This document shows positions 8,360 to 17,068 of a stretch of DNA of 64,000 bases, piece by piece. Origin of the DNA: Sulfurimonas sp. (lineage in GTDB: Bacteria > Campylobacterota > Campylobacteria > Campylobacterales > Sulfurimonadaceae); assembly GCF_028714655.1 (NCBI RefSeq), contig NZ_JAQTLY010000011.1, positions 1-64,000 of the forward strand. Reading direction: 5' to 3'. The translations under genes and the position numbers were made by a program. The notes beneath the pieces were generated by a model that had not been told where the DNA came from, ran no database searches, and saw nothing but the letters and a program-made list of their open reading frames with translations. Positions within the stretch are counted from its first letter, which is position 1. Each line of letters starts with the position of its first letter.

Positions 8360-9196
8360 TTAAAAAATAGTAGCCACAAGAGTATGTGACTCTTGCGGCT
8401 TTAAAACCTTTTTATCGTCAAATGCATTCGCCGACTCCACACATACCATCCACTTGTATGCATCTTTATTCATAGCACTCATTCTTGAAGTTTTTTCTAT
8501 CCACGGATTCCATACGACAACGGAGGATGAACCTTGATTTTTTATATGGATAATTCTGTTTTTATCTTTTAAAACTATTTCGCCATCAACTTCTTGGTAA
8601 ACTCTATCAACCTCTTGGTTAAACGATATATCACCGTTTTGTACTTCGTTTTTCCATGTCAGCGCATCCAAATACGGCTTTTTATCTAACCCTTTTACAG
8701 TTGTTTCGCAAATATCTGAAACACTAAAATAAGTATGAAGCGCTTGTGAGATTTCAAAAGATTTGTCATCTAAGTTTGTAGTTTTAAGCTCCATCGTCAA
8801 TCTATCCGAAATGGTAATTTTTAGCTCCAAAAGAAACTTATGGTGCCACATCTGAAGCGTTTTTTCATCGTGAGAGAGTCTAAAAGTAAGAGCTGTTGTT
8901 TTTTCGTCTACCTCATCACTGAGCACAAACTCCCACATAGAAATTCTTGCAAAGCCGTGTTGAGGCAGACTTTTATCTTCATTAAACCCAAACCACGGCC
9001 AACATACGGGAACACCGCCGCGGATTGCCTTGCCATACTCAAAATCACTTACTTCGCTTAGCCATAAAATCGGTTCTTCATTCACTCGTTTGTAGTGAAA
9101 AATATGTGCGCCTTGTAAAGCAACCTTTGCCTCTGCAGAACTGTTTTTTACTTCAATATAAGAAAATCCGTTAGCTAATTTTTTATGAGTTATCAT
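8360..9196 (-). CDS. D-hexose-6-phosphate mutarotase (aldose 1-epimerase family)
   Basis: A 278-residue protein of the YeaD type, which interconverts the anomers of glucose-6-phosphate. Features include the GGVPVCWPWFG motif near residues 60-70, LPQHGFAR with the catalytic His, and VVVWNPW near the C-terminus. Its ATG (9196-9194) directly abuts the stop codon of the upstream YoeB-type toxin (9199-9197) with no spacer, so translation is probably coupled to the toxin gene. It belongs functionally with the GluP-like transporter upstream. Confidence 0.9.
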   Translation of the reverse strand: MITHKKLANGFSYIEVKNSSAEAKVALQGAHIFHYKRVNEEPILWLSEVSDFEYGKAIRGGVPVCWPWFGFNEDKSLPQHGFARISMWEFVLSDEVDEKTTALTFRLSHDEKTLQMWHHKFLLELKITISDRLTMELKTTNLDDKSFEISQALHTYFSVSDICETTVKGLDKKPYLDALTWKNEVQNGDISFNQEVDRVYQEVDGEIVLKDKNRIIHIKNQGSSSVVVWNPWIEKTSRMSAMNKDAYKWMVCVESANAFDDKKVLKPQESHTLVATIF

Positions 9197-9457
9197 CTAT
9201 TCGTAATGTGTCCACATTCTATAAATTTTTATAATTTTTTCTTCTTCAAAAACTTCATATACCAATCTATGCTGTTTATTTATTCTTCTTGAGATTTTAC
9301 CTGCTAAATCTGCTTCAAGATACTCATATTTCGGTGGATACTTCAAAGGTTTTTCTTGCACCATATCTAAGAGTTCTTGAACCTTTGGCTTTAGTCCGCT
9401 TGAAGATATTTTTTTAGCATCTTTTTTTGCCTGAGGTGAAAATAACAGTTGGTACAT
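9197..9457 (-). CDS. YoeB/Txe-family toxin
   Basis: An 86-residue mRNA interferase of the YoeB type. The C-terminal signature RMWTHYE with the preceding KISRRINKQHRLVYEV strand matches the ribosome-dependent RNase family: the Glu, Arg, His and Tyr expected for catalysis are present. It starts one base after the antitoxin stop (9459), and its own stop touches the start of the mutarotase gene. The pair is inserted between two sugar-metabolism genes transcribed in the same direction. Confidence 0.9.
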   Translation of the reverse strand: MYQLLFSPQAKKDAKKISSSGLKPKVQELLDMVQEKPLKYPPKYEYLEADLAGKISRRINKQHRLVYEVFEEEKIIKIYRMWTHYE

Positions 9458-9458
9458 T

Positions 9459-9677
9459 TTACCAATCTAGCTTATCGGCAGTTACATAATTTTCAATCGG
9501 TTCATTTGAAGCTGCAACTATGCTCTCTTGCATACCCTTTATACTTCTTAAGTACTCATCATCACTCTGGTATGTTGTTTTATCTAGTATTTCAACTTCA
9601 TTTTTTGAAAAATGACTCAAAAGCCACAAAAACTTATCATTTATGCTATCTTCAATTTTTAAAGTTACTGTCTGCAT
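9459..9677 (-). CDS. Antitoxin partner of YoeB-type toxin
   Basis: A 72-residue acidic protein. The N-terminal MQTVTLKIEDSINDKFLWLL resembles a ribbon-helix-helix strand and helix rather than a classic YefM fold, and the tail NEPIENYVTADKLDW is a plausible toxin-binding extension. It lies immediately upstream of the toxin with one base between. Family placement is uncertain; the antitoxin role rests on gene order and size. Confidence 0.78.
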   Translation of the reverse strand: MQTVTLKIEDSINDKFLWLLSHFSKNEVEILDKTTYQSDDEYLRSIKGMQESIVAASNEPIENYVTADKLDW

Positions 9678-9719
9678 AACAAATCCTTAAAATTATTTTT
9701 TATTTCAACATTATATCTT

Positions 9720-10997
9720 TTATAAGTTATCACTGCTTCTCCAAGATGAGATTTTATGTCCTTTGAGAGCGTAAAAAAGTATAAAAGCGTAGCAAACTAT
9801 ACCTATGAGATAGGTTGATTGCATATCGCCGCTTGTTTGAGCGATTTTACCGAAGATTAGCGGGAGGATTGCTCCGCCTGCTATTGCCATAATTAACAGT
9901 GCGCTTCCCTTAGCCGTATATCCGCCGAGTCCCTCTAACGCTAAAGGCCAGATAGTAGGCCAGACAAGGGCATTTGCAAAACCCAAAAGTGCGACAAATG
10001 TTACAGTATCCGGCAAGGTTCTCACTCCGCTCCAACCCCATAAAATCTCGCTGATTGTACTGCCTTGCGTCGATGAAGCTGCAACGCCGAACAAAAATAG
10101 CACTCCAAAGACACTAGAGAGCAGAAGCGCTTTTTCTTGTGAAAGATATTTTGGTATAAAAACAACACCTACAAGATAGCCTAAAACCATAAAAATCATG
10201 GTAAAAGAGGTTAGGGCGGTGTAGTTTTCTACACCCAGATATTGCCCGTAAAGCCCGATAGTATCTCCCGCAATTACCTCTATGCCGACATAAAAGAAGA
10301 GTGCAACCGCACCCAAAATCACTCGCGGAAACTCAAATATACTCTTTTTTTCTTCTTGGGTCTCTTTGGAAAATTCAAGCTCAGGAAGCGAAGAAAATTT
10401 CACAAGTGCTATCAAGCCACTCAAAACTGCCGCCATAATGATATAAGGAGTGATAAGTTTTGAAGCCAGTGCCTCTTTTGCCTCACTTGATAAATCTTCT
10501 ATTGAACCGATACCCGAGAGTATAAATGCGCTAAAAAGAAGCGGAACGATAACTCCGGCACTTTTGTTTATAAGCCCCATAATACTTATACGCATAGCTG
10601 CACTCTTGATATCTCCGATGCAGACTATGTATGGATTTGAAGCTGTTTGCAGTACTGTGAGCCCCGTTCCCAGAGTAAAAAGTGCAATTAAAAAAAGTAT
10701 AAAACTTGCACTCATCGCGGCCGGTATAAAAAGAAGAGCGGCGGCAACCATAACTGCCAAGCCCAAAGCCATACCGTTTTTATAGCCTGTTTTCTCAAGC
10801 AGATAAGCCATCGGCAAAGCCATAACGGTATAAGCGATGTAAAAAGCGAAAGTGACAAAGAGTGCTTGAAACTCGTTAAGATTGCAGATGACTTTTAAAA
10901 ATGGGATAAGTGAACCGTTTAGCCATGTAACAAACCCGAAAATAAAAAACAGAACTCCTATTATAACCATCGGCATAACGGATGTTTTGCTAGCCAT
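9720..10997 (-). CDS. gluP: Sugar MFS transporter, FucP/GluP family
   Basis: A 425-residue, roughly 12-helix proton symporter of the glucose/galactose/fucose type. FIFGFVTWLNGSLIPFLK (first helix), MALPMAYLLEKTGYKNGM and LGTGLTVLQTASNPY (around residues 110-124) are hallmark segments of the FucP group. It overlaps the upstream HAD phosphatase by eight bases, and a mutarotase lies downstream beyond the toxin-antitoxin pair, which supports a hexose substrate. The exact sugar cannot be read from sequence. Confidence 0.9.
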   Translation of the reverse strand: MASKTSVMPMVIIGVLFFIFGFVTWLNGSLIPFLKVICNLNEFQALFVTFAFYIAYTVMALPMAYLLEKTGYKNGMALGLAVMVAAALLFIPAAMSASFILFLIALFTLGTGLTVLQTASNPYIVCIGDIKSAAMRISIMGLINKSAGVIVPLLFSAFILSGIGSIEDLSSEAKEALASKLITPYIIMAAVLSGLIALVKFSSLPELEFSKETQEEKKSIFEFPRVILGAVALFFYVGIEVIAGDTIGLYGQYLGVENYTALTSFTMIFMVLGYLVGVVFIPKYLSQEKALLLSSVFGVLFLFGVAASSTQGSTISEILWGWSGVRTLPDTVTFVALLGFANALVWPTIWPLALEGLGGYTAKGSALLIMAIAGGAILPLIFGKIAQTSGDMQSTYLIGIVCYAFILFYALKGHKISSWRSSDNL

Positions 10998-11817
10998 TTT
11001 TTAAACTTTTCAGATAGTGTGCAACCGCATCTTCATCGTTTGTATGAGGAAGAACGATTTTTGCCGCTTTTTTTACCCCCTCTTGTGCATTTGCAACCGC
11101 AACTGAAGTTCCCGCTAACTCAAACATACCGATATCGTTAAAATTATCTCCAAAAACGGTTAATTTTTTTAAGTCAAAACCGACATATTCGCTCACACTT
11201 TTTATACCGTGAGACTTATCCGCATCTTTATGCAAAATCGTCAAAAAATAGCAGCCGACATAAGCTTCGGGAGCTAAAATATATTTCAAACCATCTCCAA
11301 AAATTTTCTCTATATGAAGCGCAAGCTCTCGCAACAAAACCTCATCTCCAAAATAAACGATTTTAAAATTATCATTCATTGCACGAAGATTGCTCTGCCG
11401 GTTGTGGTGATCGTCATTTTTGTAATTTTTAAGCACCTCTTTTTGATGTACATTTAAAAGCGTAGAGTAGGAAAAAGTTTCTCGCAAAGTGCTATCTGCC
11501 AAAGAGAGGATAAAAGGGTAAATCCCAAATTTTGCCCCCTCGTCTATAATAACATCCCCCACTTCTTTGCCTATAAACTTAGTGTCGATTATCTTCTTGT
11601 CCATAGTCGCTATTAATGCACCGTCGAGAAGTATCATCGGCGCATTTATATCTATATCTTTTAAAAACTGCATAGTTTTTTTATAAGTTCTAGCCGTTGC
11701 GATACTCATAATGGAGTGAGCCGACATCTCATTCCAAGTCCCTCTCGTAAACTCGCTAACCGACAAATCGGTTCTCAAAAATGTATGATCCAAATCCGTA
11801 ATATATATTTTTTTCAT
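10990..11817 (-). CDS. HAD-family sugar phosphatase (Cof type)
   Basis: A 275-residue haloacid-dehalogenase hydrolase. Motif I is DLDHTFLRTD at residues 8-17 (nucleophile Asp8), and motif IV is FGDNFNDIGMFELAG near 222. The central cap region is of the Cof/SupH kind. Such enzymes dephosphorylate sugar phosphates or related cofactors. It lies seven bases after the antiporter gene and overlaps the sugar transporter by eight bases, so it is part of that operon. Confidence 0.87.
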   Translation of the reverse strand: MKKIYITDLDHTFLRTDLSVSEFTRGTWNEMSAHSIMSIATARTYKKTMQFLKDIDINAPMILLDGALIATMDKKIIDTKFIGKEVGDVIIDEGAKFGIYPFILSLADSTLRETFSYSTLLNVHQKEVLKNYKNDDHHNRQSNLRAMNDNFKIVYFGDEVLLRELALHIEKIFGDGLKYILAPEAYVGCYFLTILHKDADKSHGIKSVSEYVGFDLKKLTVFGDNFNDIGMFELAGTSVAVANAQEGVKKAAKIVLPHTNDEDAVAHYLKSLKNG

Positions 11818-11824
11818 TTTACCG

Positions 11825-13441
11825 CTACCTTAATTGACATGTCATCATTCTCTCGACAAGCATTCTTCCGATTTCTAGTTTATCATCAATTATCGATGTA
11901 ATTTTCAAATCCGCCAAATTCTCCTTATCTTCCAATGATGAGATTTTTACTATCAGATTAATATTTTTAGTATGGTTTAAAATCGCTTCGCAAATTGCCC
12001 TTTTTTTCTCTATATTGTCAAGCGTTACTATTACCGCCGCCGAACTCTCCGCTTGCAATGCTTCCAAGAGGGAGAGTTTTGACATATCTCCCAAATACGC
12101 TTCTTTGCCATCTTTTAAAGCCTCTTGAACATGCTTCGGGTTATTATCTATTATAACATACGGAGCATCTATCTCATCCAAATATTTTGCGGCGAACTTA
12201 CCAGTAATACTATAACCGCATAAAATTACATGATCCTTTCTCGTAACAAATGCCGAGGTATCCAGCCCTAAGTATTGATAGTTGCTAATGTAACTTACAA
12301 ATCTATTGATTTTAGAGATAAAAAACGGAGTAACAATCATAGAAAAGATTACGACTAAGATAAAAAGTGATTCAAGTTCTTTTTCAAGAAGACCTCCAAC
12401 ACTTGCTACGGCAAAAATAACAAATGAAAATTCTCCGACTTGCGAGAGGGCAAGAGCCGTCTTAAGTGAGCGGGTATGCGATGAGGTGATACGCATTATT
12501 ACATATGTTATAGCTGTTTTTGAAATAAAGACAAGGATAAAAGTCGTAATGATTATATCAATATGTTTTATGAAAAAAACAATATCTATCTTCATACCTA
12601 CGACGATAAAAAATGTTCCAAGCAAAATATCTTTAAACGGAGCTATATCGGATTCTACTTTATGGTGGTACTTTGTCTCCGCTATAATCATTCCTGCAAC
12701 AAATGCTCCCAGTGAGTAGGTAAAACCCATAAATGAAGCCAAAAGTCCTGCACTTACTACAATAAAGAGGACAGAACTCATAAAAAGCTCATCTACTTCA
12801 CTTCTAGCAGAAAAATGTAAGAGCCAAGTCATAACTCTTTTTCCGATAATAAAAAGTAACCCTAAAACCAAAACGGCACTTATAAATGTATCTCTTAAGA
12901 TAAAGGCTACGGACTGATCTCCTTTGCTTGTTAAAAACCCTAAAAAGATTAAAATCGGGATAACTGCGATATCTTGAAATATCAAAATTCCCATTGCTCT
13001 TTGTCCGTAAGGATTGTTTATCTCTTTGGAGCTTTTGAGATAGCTAAGCACGACGGCAGTCGATGAGAGAGCGATAGCAAGTGCAACTATAATAGCAGGA
13101 ACGGCCGGAAGTCCAAAATAATAATAGGATACTAAAAAAATAAAAATAGCAGTGAGGCTTACTTGTAAAAAACCGTTAAAAAAAATCTCTGCCTTCATAC
13201 TGTTCATTTTTGATAAAGAGACTTCAAGACCTATCGTAAACATTAAAAAAACGACTCCAAAGTCTCCTATATGCCCAAGCATAGCAGAACTGCCGTACTC
13301 TCGCAAATCAAACGCATAAACTATTATGGTACCGGTTAATATATAGCCTATAATCTGTGAAACACCGAGCCGTTTTAAAAGTAGGTTCAGTACCGTTGAG
13401 AGACCCAAAGCCACTACTATATATAAAAGTACAAAATCCAT
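11825..13441 (-). CDS. CPA2 cation:proton antiporter with RCK domain (KefB-like)
   Basis: A 538-residue membrane protein. The first about 380 residues form the Na+/H+-exchanger domain with about 12 helices, including IGDFGVVFLMFTIGLEVSL and LALSQVGEFSFVIFAVAS. The C-terminal part (about 395-520) is a TrkA-N/RCK nucleotide-binding domain starting HVILCGYSITGKFAAKYL with a GxxxxG turn. The family exchanges K+ or Na+ for H+. It is the first gene of the minus-strand operon and is divergent from pyrG. Confidence 0.9.
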   Translation of the reverse strand: MDFVLLYIVVALGLSTVLNLLLKRLGVSQIIGYILTGTIIVYAFDLREYGSSAMLGHIGDFGVVFLMFTIGLEVSLSKMNSMKAEIFFNGFLQVSLTAIFIFLVSYYYFGLPAVPAIIVALAIALSSTAVVLSYLKSSKEINNPYGQRAMGILIFQDIAVIPILIFLGFLTSKGDQSVAFILRDTFISAVLVLGLLFIIGKRVMTWLLHFSARSEVDELFMSSVLFIVVSAGLLASFMGFTYSLGAFVAGMIIAETKYHHKVESDIAPFKDILLGTFFIVVGMKIDIVFFIKHIDIIITTFILVFISKTAITYVIMRITSSHTRSLKTALALSQVGEFSFVIFAVASVGGLLEKELESLFILVVIFSMIVTPFFISKINRFVSYISNYQYLGLDTSAFVTRKDHVILCGYSITGKFAAKYLDEIDAPYVIIDNNPKHVQEALKDGKEAYLGDMSKLSLLEALQAESSAAVIVTLDNIEKKRAICEAILNHTKNINLIVKISSLEDKENLADLKITSIIDDKLEIGRMLVERMMTCQLR

Positions 13442-13543
13442 CTAAATCTTTATTAATTAAATTATCTGTTATTCTACCAAAATATTCTTATAGCCTACTA
13501 TTTTTAAAGGATATTGATTTACTAATTTTAAGAGATACTATAC

Positions 13544-13549
13544 TATAAT
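13544..13549 (+). promoter_or_regulatory. -10 element of pyrG
   Basis: TATAAT followed by GCGTC lies 32 bases before the pyrG ATG, in the 140-base gap between the divergent antiporter and pyrG genes. Confidence 0.6.
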
Positions 13550-13581
13550 TGCGTCTTTAATTGATATTTTGGAGCTGTTTT

Positions 13582-15210
13582 ATGACTAAATACATTTTTG
13601 TTACCGGCGGTGTTTTAAGTTCTCTTGGAAAAGGGATAACAGCGGCTAGTATCGGTACTTTGCTTAAACACTCTGGCATACAAGTCGGTATGTTGAAGAT
13701 AGATCCATATATAAATGTCGATCCCGGAACTATGAGTCCGCTAGAGCATGGTGAAGTTTTTGTTACCAAAGACGGGGCAGAAACAGATCTTGATATCGGA
13801 AATTACGAGAGATTTTTAGACACCTCTTACCTAAAATCCAGCAACTTTACTACCGGTCAAGTCTACTCCGCAGTAATTGAGCGAGAGAGAGCAGGCGGAT
13901 ATTTGGGACAAACGATTCAAGTTATTCCTCACATTGTCGGCGAAATCGTAAAACGCATAAAAGAGGCAGGAGAGGGTCATGATATTCTCATAGTAGAACT
14001 TGGCGGAACTGTCGGTGATATCGAAGGTCTGCCTTTTATGGAAGCGATTCGCCAGATGAAACATGATGACGAAGTTGAGGGAACTTTTTTTGTACATGTA
14101 ACGCTTATCCCGTTCATCAAAGCTGCGGGCGAGTTAAAAAGCAAACCGACTCAGCACTCTGTTCAAGAGCTTCGCCGTATCGGTATCACTCCTCAAATGA
14201 TAATTGCCAGAAGTGAAAATGCACTGCCAAAAACTTTCAAGAAAAAACTGGCAATGAGCTGTGATGTTTCTGCAGATAGCGTTATAGAGGCACTTGATGC
14301 CGCAACTATTTATGATATTCCTATCACATTTTTGAGACAAAATATCCTAAAACCCATCTCAAAAGAGTTGGGTTTAGGTGAACTTAATCCAAATATGGAA
14401 GAATGGGACTCTCTGGTTAAAAAAATAGTTCAACCGAAAAATCGTATTGTTCTTGGTTTTGTCGGAAAATATCTCGAACTAAAAGAGGCGTATAAATCTC
14501 TAACAGAGTCCCTAATACACGCAGGTGCACATCTTGACACAAGAGTTGATATTCACTGGGTTGATAGTGAAAAAATAGAAGAGAGAGGTGCCGAAGCACT
14601 GCTAAGTGATTGTGACTCTGTTTTAGTAGCCGGAGGATTTGGAAACCGTGGCGTTGAGGGCAAAATCAAGGCTATCGAGTACGCAAGAGTAAACAAAATC
14701 CCATATCTTGGCATCTGTCTTGGAATGCAGCTCACACTTATCGAATATGCAAGAAATGTTCTTGGTTTTGAGGGAGCAAACTCTGTAGAATTTGATGCAA
14801 ATACACCTTATCCTATGATTTATCTCATAGACAATTTCTTAGATCAAAGCGGAAACACTCAACTTCGTACTCATAAGTCACCGATGGGCGGAACTCTCAG
14901 ACTCGGAGAGTATCCATGCGACACCTTAGAAGGCTCGATTATACGCAAAGCTTACGGCGGAGCAAAAACGATTTTTGAGAGACATCGCCATAGATATGAA
15001 GCAAACCCGACTTATCGCAAGCAGCTGGAAGATGCGGGTATGATAGTTACAGGGGAGTCAAACGGGCTGATAGAAACGGTAGAGATAAAAGATCATCCAT
15101 GGTTTTTAGGTGTTCAATTTCATCCGGAATTTACATCAAGACTTCAAAGTCCAAACCCGTCTATCTTAGCATTCGTAGAAGCAACTTTAAATATTTCGCA
15201 AAAAGAGTAG
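13582..15210 (+). CDS. pyrG: CTP synthase
   Basis: It aminates UTP to CTP using glutamine. The N-terminal synthase domain starts [23 protein letters not shown] (P-loop-like), with [13 protein letters not shown] and EHGEVFV next. The C-terminal glutamine amidotransferase has GICLGMQ (Cys nucleophile), and a His/Glu pair in FHPEFTSR. Length is 542 residues, normal for the family. The ATG at 13582 is chosen over an in-frame upstream ATG at 13561 because a GGAG lies just upstream and the family N-terminus begins here. Confidence 0.98.
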   Translation: MTKYIFVTGGVLSSLGKGITAASIGTLLKHSGIQVGMLKIDPYINVDPGTMSPLEHGEVFVTKDGAETDLDIGNYERFLDTSYLKSSNFTTGQVYSAVIERERAGGYLGQTIQVIPHIVGEIVKRIKEAGEGHDILIVELGGTVGDIEGLPFMEAIRQMKHDDEVEGTFFVHVTLIPFIKAAGELKSKPTQHSVQELRRIGITPQMIIARSENALPKTFKKKLAMSCDVSADSVIEALDAATIYDIPITFLRQNILKPISKELGLGELNPNMEEWDSLVKKIVQPKNRIVLGFVGKYLELKEAYKSLTESLIHAGAHLDTRVDIHWVDSEKIEERGAEALLSDCDSVLVAGGFGNRGVEGKIKAIEYARVNKIPYLGICLGMQLTLIEYARNVLGFEGANSVEFDANTPYPMIYLIDNFLDQSGNTQLRTHKSPMGGTLRLGEYPCDTLEGSIIRKAYGGAKTIFERHRHRYEANPTYRKQLEDAGMIVTGESNGLIETVEIKDHPWFLGVQFHPEFTSRLQSPNPSILAFVEATLNISQKE

Positions 15211-15223
15211 CGCACGGCTAAAT

Positions 15224-16828
15224 ATGCGAAACTTTGATAATCTTCCCATCCTAAACAAATCAACTCTCTTTGAGTTGCTCTCAAGCAGATTTGACGCGGA
15301 AGATAAAAAGCTATCTCAAATCCCCGATCCTGCACTGCTTTATGATGCCTCAAAAGCTGCCAAAAAAATAGCCGATGCCATAAGGGACAAAAAGCGTATA
15401 ACCGTAGTCGGCGATTATGATGTAGACGGCATTAGTGCAACTGCAATTATGGTTGATTTTTTTAGACAAATTCCGTACCCGCTGGATACAATAATCCCAA
15501 ACCGTTTTAGCGACGGTTACGGCGTAAGTCCAAATATCTTAAACAGAGTAGATACCGACCTTATCATAACGGTAGATAACGGCATAAGCGCTATTGAAGC
15601 CGCAGAGATTTGCAAACAAAGAGGCATTGAACTCATCATTACAGACCACCATACACCGCCGGAGATATTGCCTGACGCTTACGCCATAGTAAATCCAAAA
15701 CTCTCGGAATGTTGCTACCCGTTTGAAGAGATTTGCGGAGCGCAGGTTGCATGGCTGCTTCTTGGACTTCTAAAAAAAGAGTTAAACCTCTCTATAGATA
15801 TGAGAAGCTTTTTAGATATCTTATGTATCGCTATCATTGCCGACATCATGCCGCTTAAAGATATAAACAGAACTCTCGTAAAAGAGGGTTTAAAAGTTTT
15901 AATGAACTCCAAAAGACCCTCTTCTATAATAATGAAAGATTTTTTAAACAAAAACCCTATAACCTCAGAAGATATAGCATTTCAAATAGCACCGCGCATA
16001 AACTCGGCAGGAAGATTGGAAGATGCAAGCATCGCTTTAGAGTTTTTAACCGCAAATAGTACAAACCAAGCCTATAAGCAGTTTGAAAGACTAAATTCTC
16101 TTAACGAACAAAGACGAGAGAGCGAAGCACAGACAACAAAAGAGGCTATAGAGATGGTAGAGAGTTTGCCGGACATCCCTCAAATTATTGTAGTAGCGCA
16201 TGAAGATTGGCACGAGGGCGTAGTCGGGATAGTTGCATCCAGACTTGTAGAGCGTTTTGAGAGACCCTCTATCGTGCTTAGCATAAAAGACGGTATGGCA
16301 AAAGGAAGTGCCAGAAGCTTAGGAGATGTCAATATATTTGAACTTATAAAAGAGAACTCATCACATCTAAGCAAATTCGGCGGACACAAAATGGCTGCAG
16401 GACTTCTTTTGGAGGAAATAAAGATTGATAATTTCAGAGATGCAATCAATAAAACAGCTCAGAACATTGAACCAAATGATTTTTTACCCAAAGAGAGCGT
16501 ACTGGGAATCTTGGACATCGAAGATATAGACCTTGAACTGCTCGCTCTGCTTGAGAGTTTTGAGCCTTTCGGAGAAGCAAACTCCCGTCCGAAGTTTTTA
16601 CTAAAAGATGCCCAAATAGTCGACATTAAACTTATGGGAAGCGACAAGTCACACTCTAAAGTCACTCTAAAAAAATCGCAAAACACGATAAAGACCGTGG
16701 AGTTGGTTGCATTTAGAACCGTTTTGGAGATGCCAAAAGATAAAAAGATTTCATGCAACTACACAATTTCAAAAAATGAGTTTAACTCCAAAGTCTCGGT
16801 GCAGCTGCTATTGAATAAAATTTATTAG
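15224..16828 (+). CDS. recJ: Single-stranded-DNA exonuclease RecJ
   Basis: A 5'-3' single-strand exonuclease for recombination and mismatch repair. VVGDYDVDGISATAI (residues 61-75) and ITDHHTPPE are the DHH-superfamily metal motifs, and GGHKMAAGL is the DHHA1 signature. It has 534 residues, slightly short of the gammaproteobacterial form. It starts 13 bases after pyrG. Its TAG stop (16826-16828) is made from the first bases of a dispersed repeat element, so the element may have set the present C-terminus. Confidence 0.95.
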   Translation: MRNFDNLPILNKSTLFELLSSRFDAEDKKLSQIPDPALLYDASKAAKKIADAIRDKKRITVVGDYDVDGISATAIMVDFFRQIPYPLDTIIPNRFSDGYGVSPNILNRVDTDLIITVDNGISAIEAAEICKQRGIELIITDHHTPPEILPDAYAIVNPKLSECCYPFEEICGAQVAWLLLGLLKKELNLSIDMRSFLDILCIAIIADIMPLKDINRTLVKEGLKVLMNSKRPSSIIMKDFLNKNPITSEDIAFQIAPRINSAGRLEDASIALEFLTANSTNQAYKQFERLNSLNEQRRESEAQTTKEAIEMVESLPDIPQIIVVAHEDWHEGVVGIVASRLVERFERPSIVLSIKDGMAKGSARSLGDVNIFELIKENSSHLSKFGGHKMAAGLLLEEIKIDNFRDAINKTAQNIEPNDFLPKESVLGILDIEDIDLELLALLESFEPFGEANSRPKFLLKDAQIVDIKLMGSDKSHSKVTLKKSQNTIKTVELVAFRTVLEMPKDKKISCNYTISKNEFNSKVSVQLLLNKIY

Positions 16829-16960
16829 ACTTCTTTTCAAACCAAAGATTCTGAATCAAGTTCAGGATGACGAAAAGTTGAAAATCTTGTCATTCCAAAC
16901 TTGTACCGCAAGTGTATTTCCTTCGGTCATTTGGAATCTAATTTTTAGTTATGAAGTCTA
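16826..16960. repeat. Dispersed inverted-repeat element, type A (copy 1)
   Basis: Outer inverted repeats are TAGACTTC and GAAGTCTA. Inside are AATCAAGTTCAGGATGACGA and the facing GTCATTCCAAACTTG, then TTTGGAATCTAATTTTT. Related copies lie at about 34.6, 49.7 and 62.0 kb. It shares the inserted block AACTTGTACCGCAAG-GTATTTCC with the 49.7-kb copy. No open frame is present, so it is probably a non-autonomous or hairpin element. Confidence 0.75.
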
Positions 16961-17005
16961 TTATATTCCTTTATTTTAAAATAACTTAATTTCATAAAAG
17001 CGATA

Positions 17006-17058
17006 TTTAAAACCATATTAAGCTTTAAAATTGTAATATTGATAAAATTATCACAAAA
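17006..17058 (+). promoter_or_regulatory. Promoter/operator module shared with the SQR gene (copy 1)
   Basis: This 53-base stretch aligns without gaps to 18844-18896. Shared parts in order are TTTAAAAC, TTAAGC, a TGTAATAT extended -10-like element, the perfect 14-bp inverted repeat TGATAAAATTATCA (17040-17053) and CACAAAA. It ends ten bases before the porin ATG. The inverted repeat lies at the likely transcription start, where an operator would act. Confidence 0.65.
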
Positions 17059-17068
17059 GGGAATTTAC

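Noticed and set aside
12306..12719. Long open frame opposite the CPA2 antiporter gene
   Set aside because: Composition follows the antisense of membrane-helix codons, no ribosome-binding site, and the antiporter on the other strand is a clear family member.
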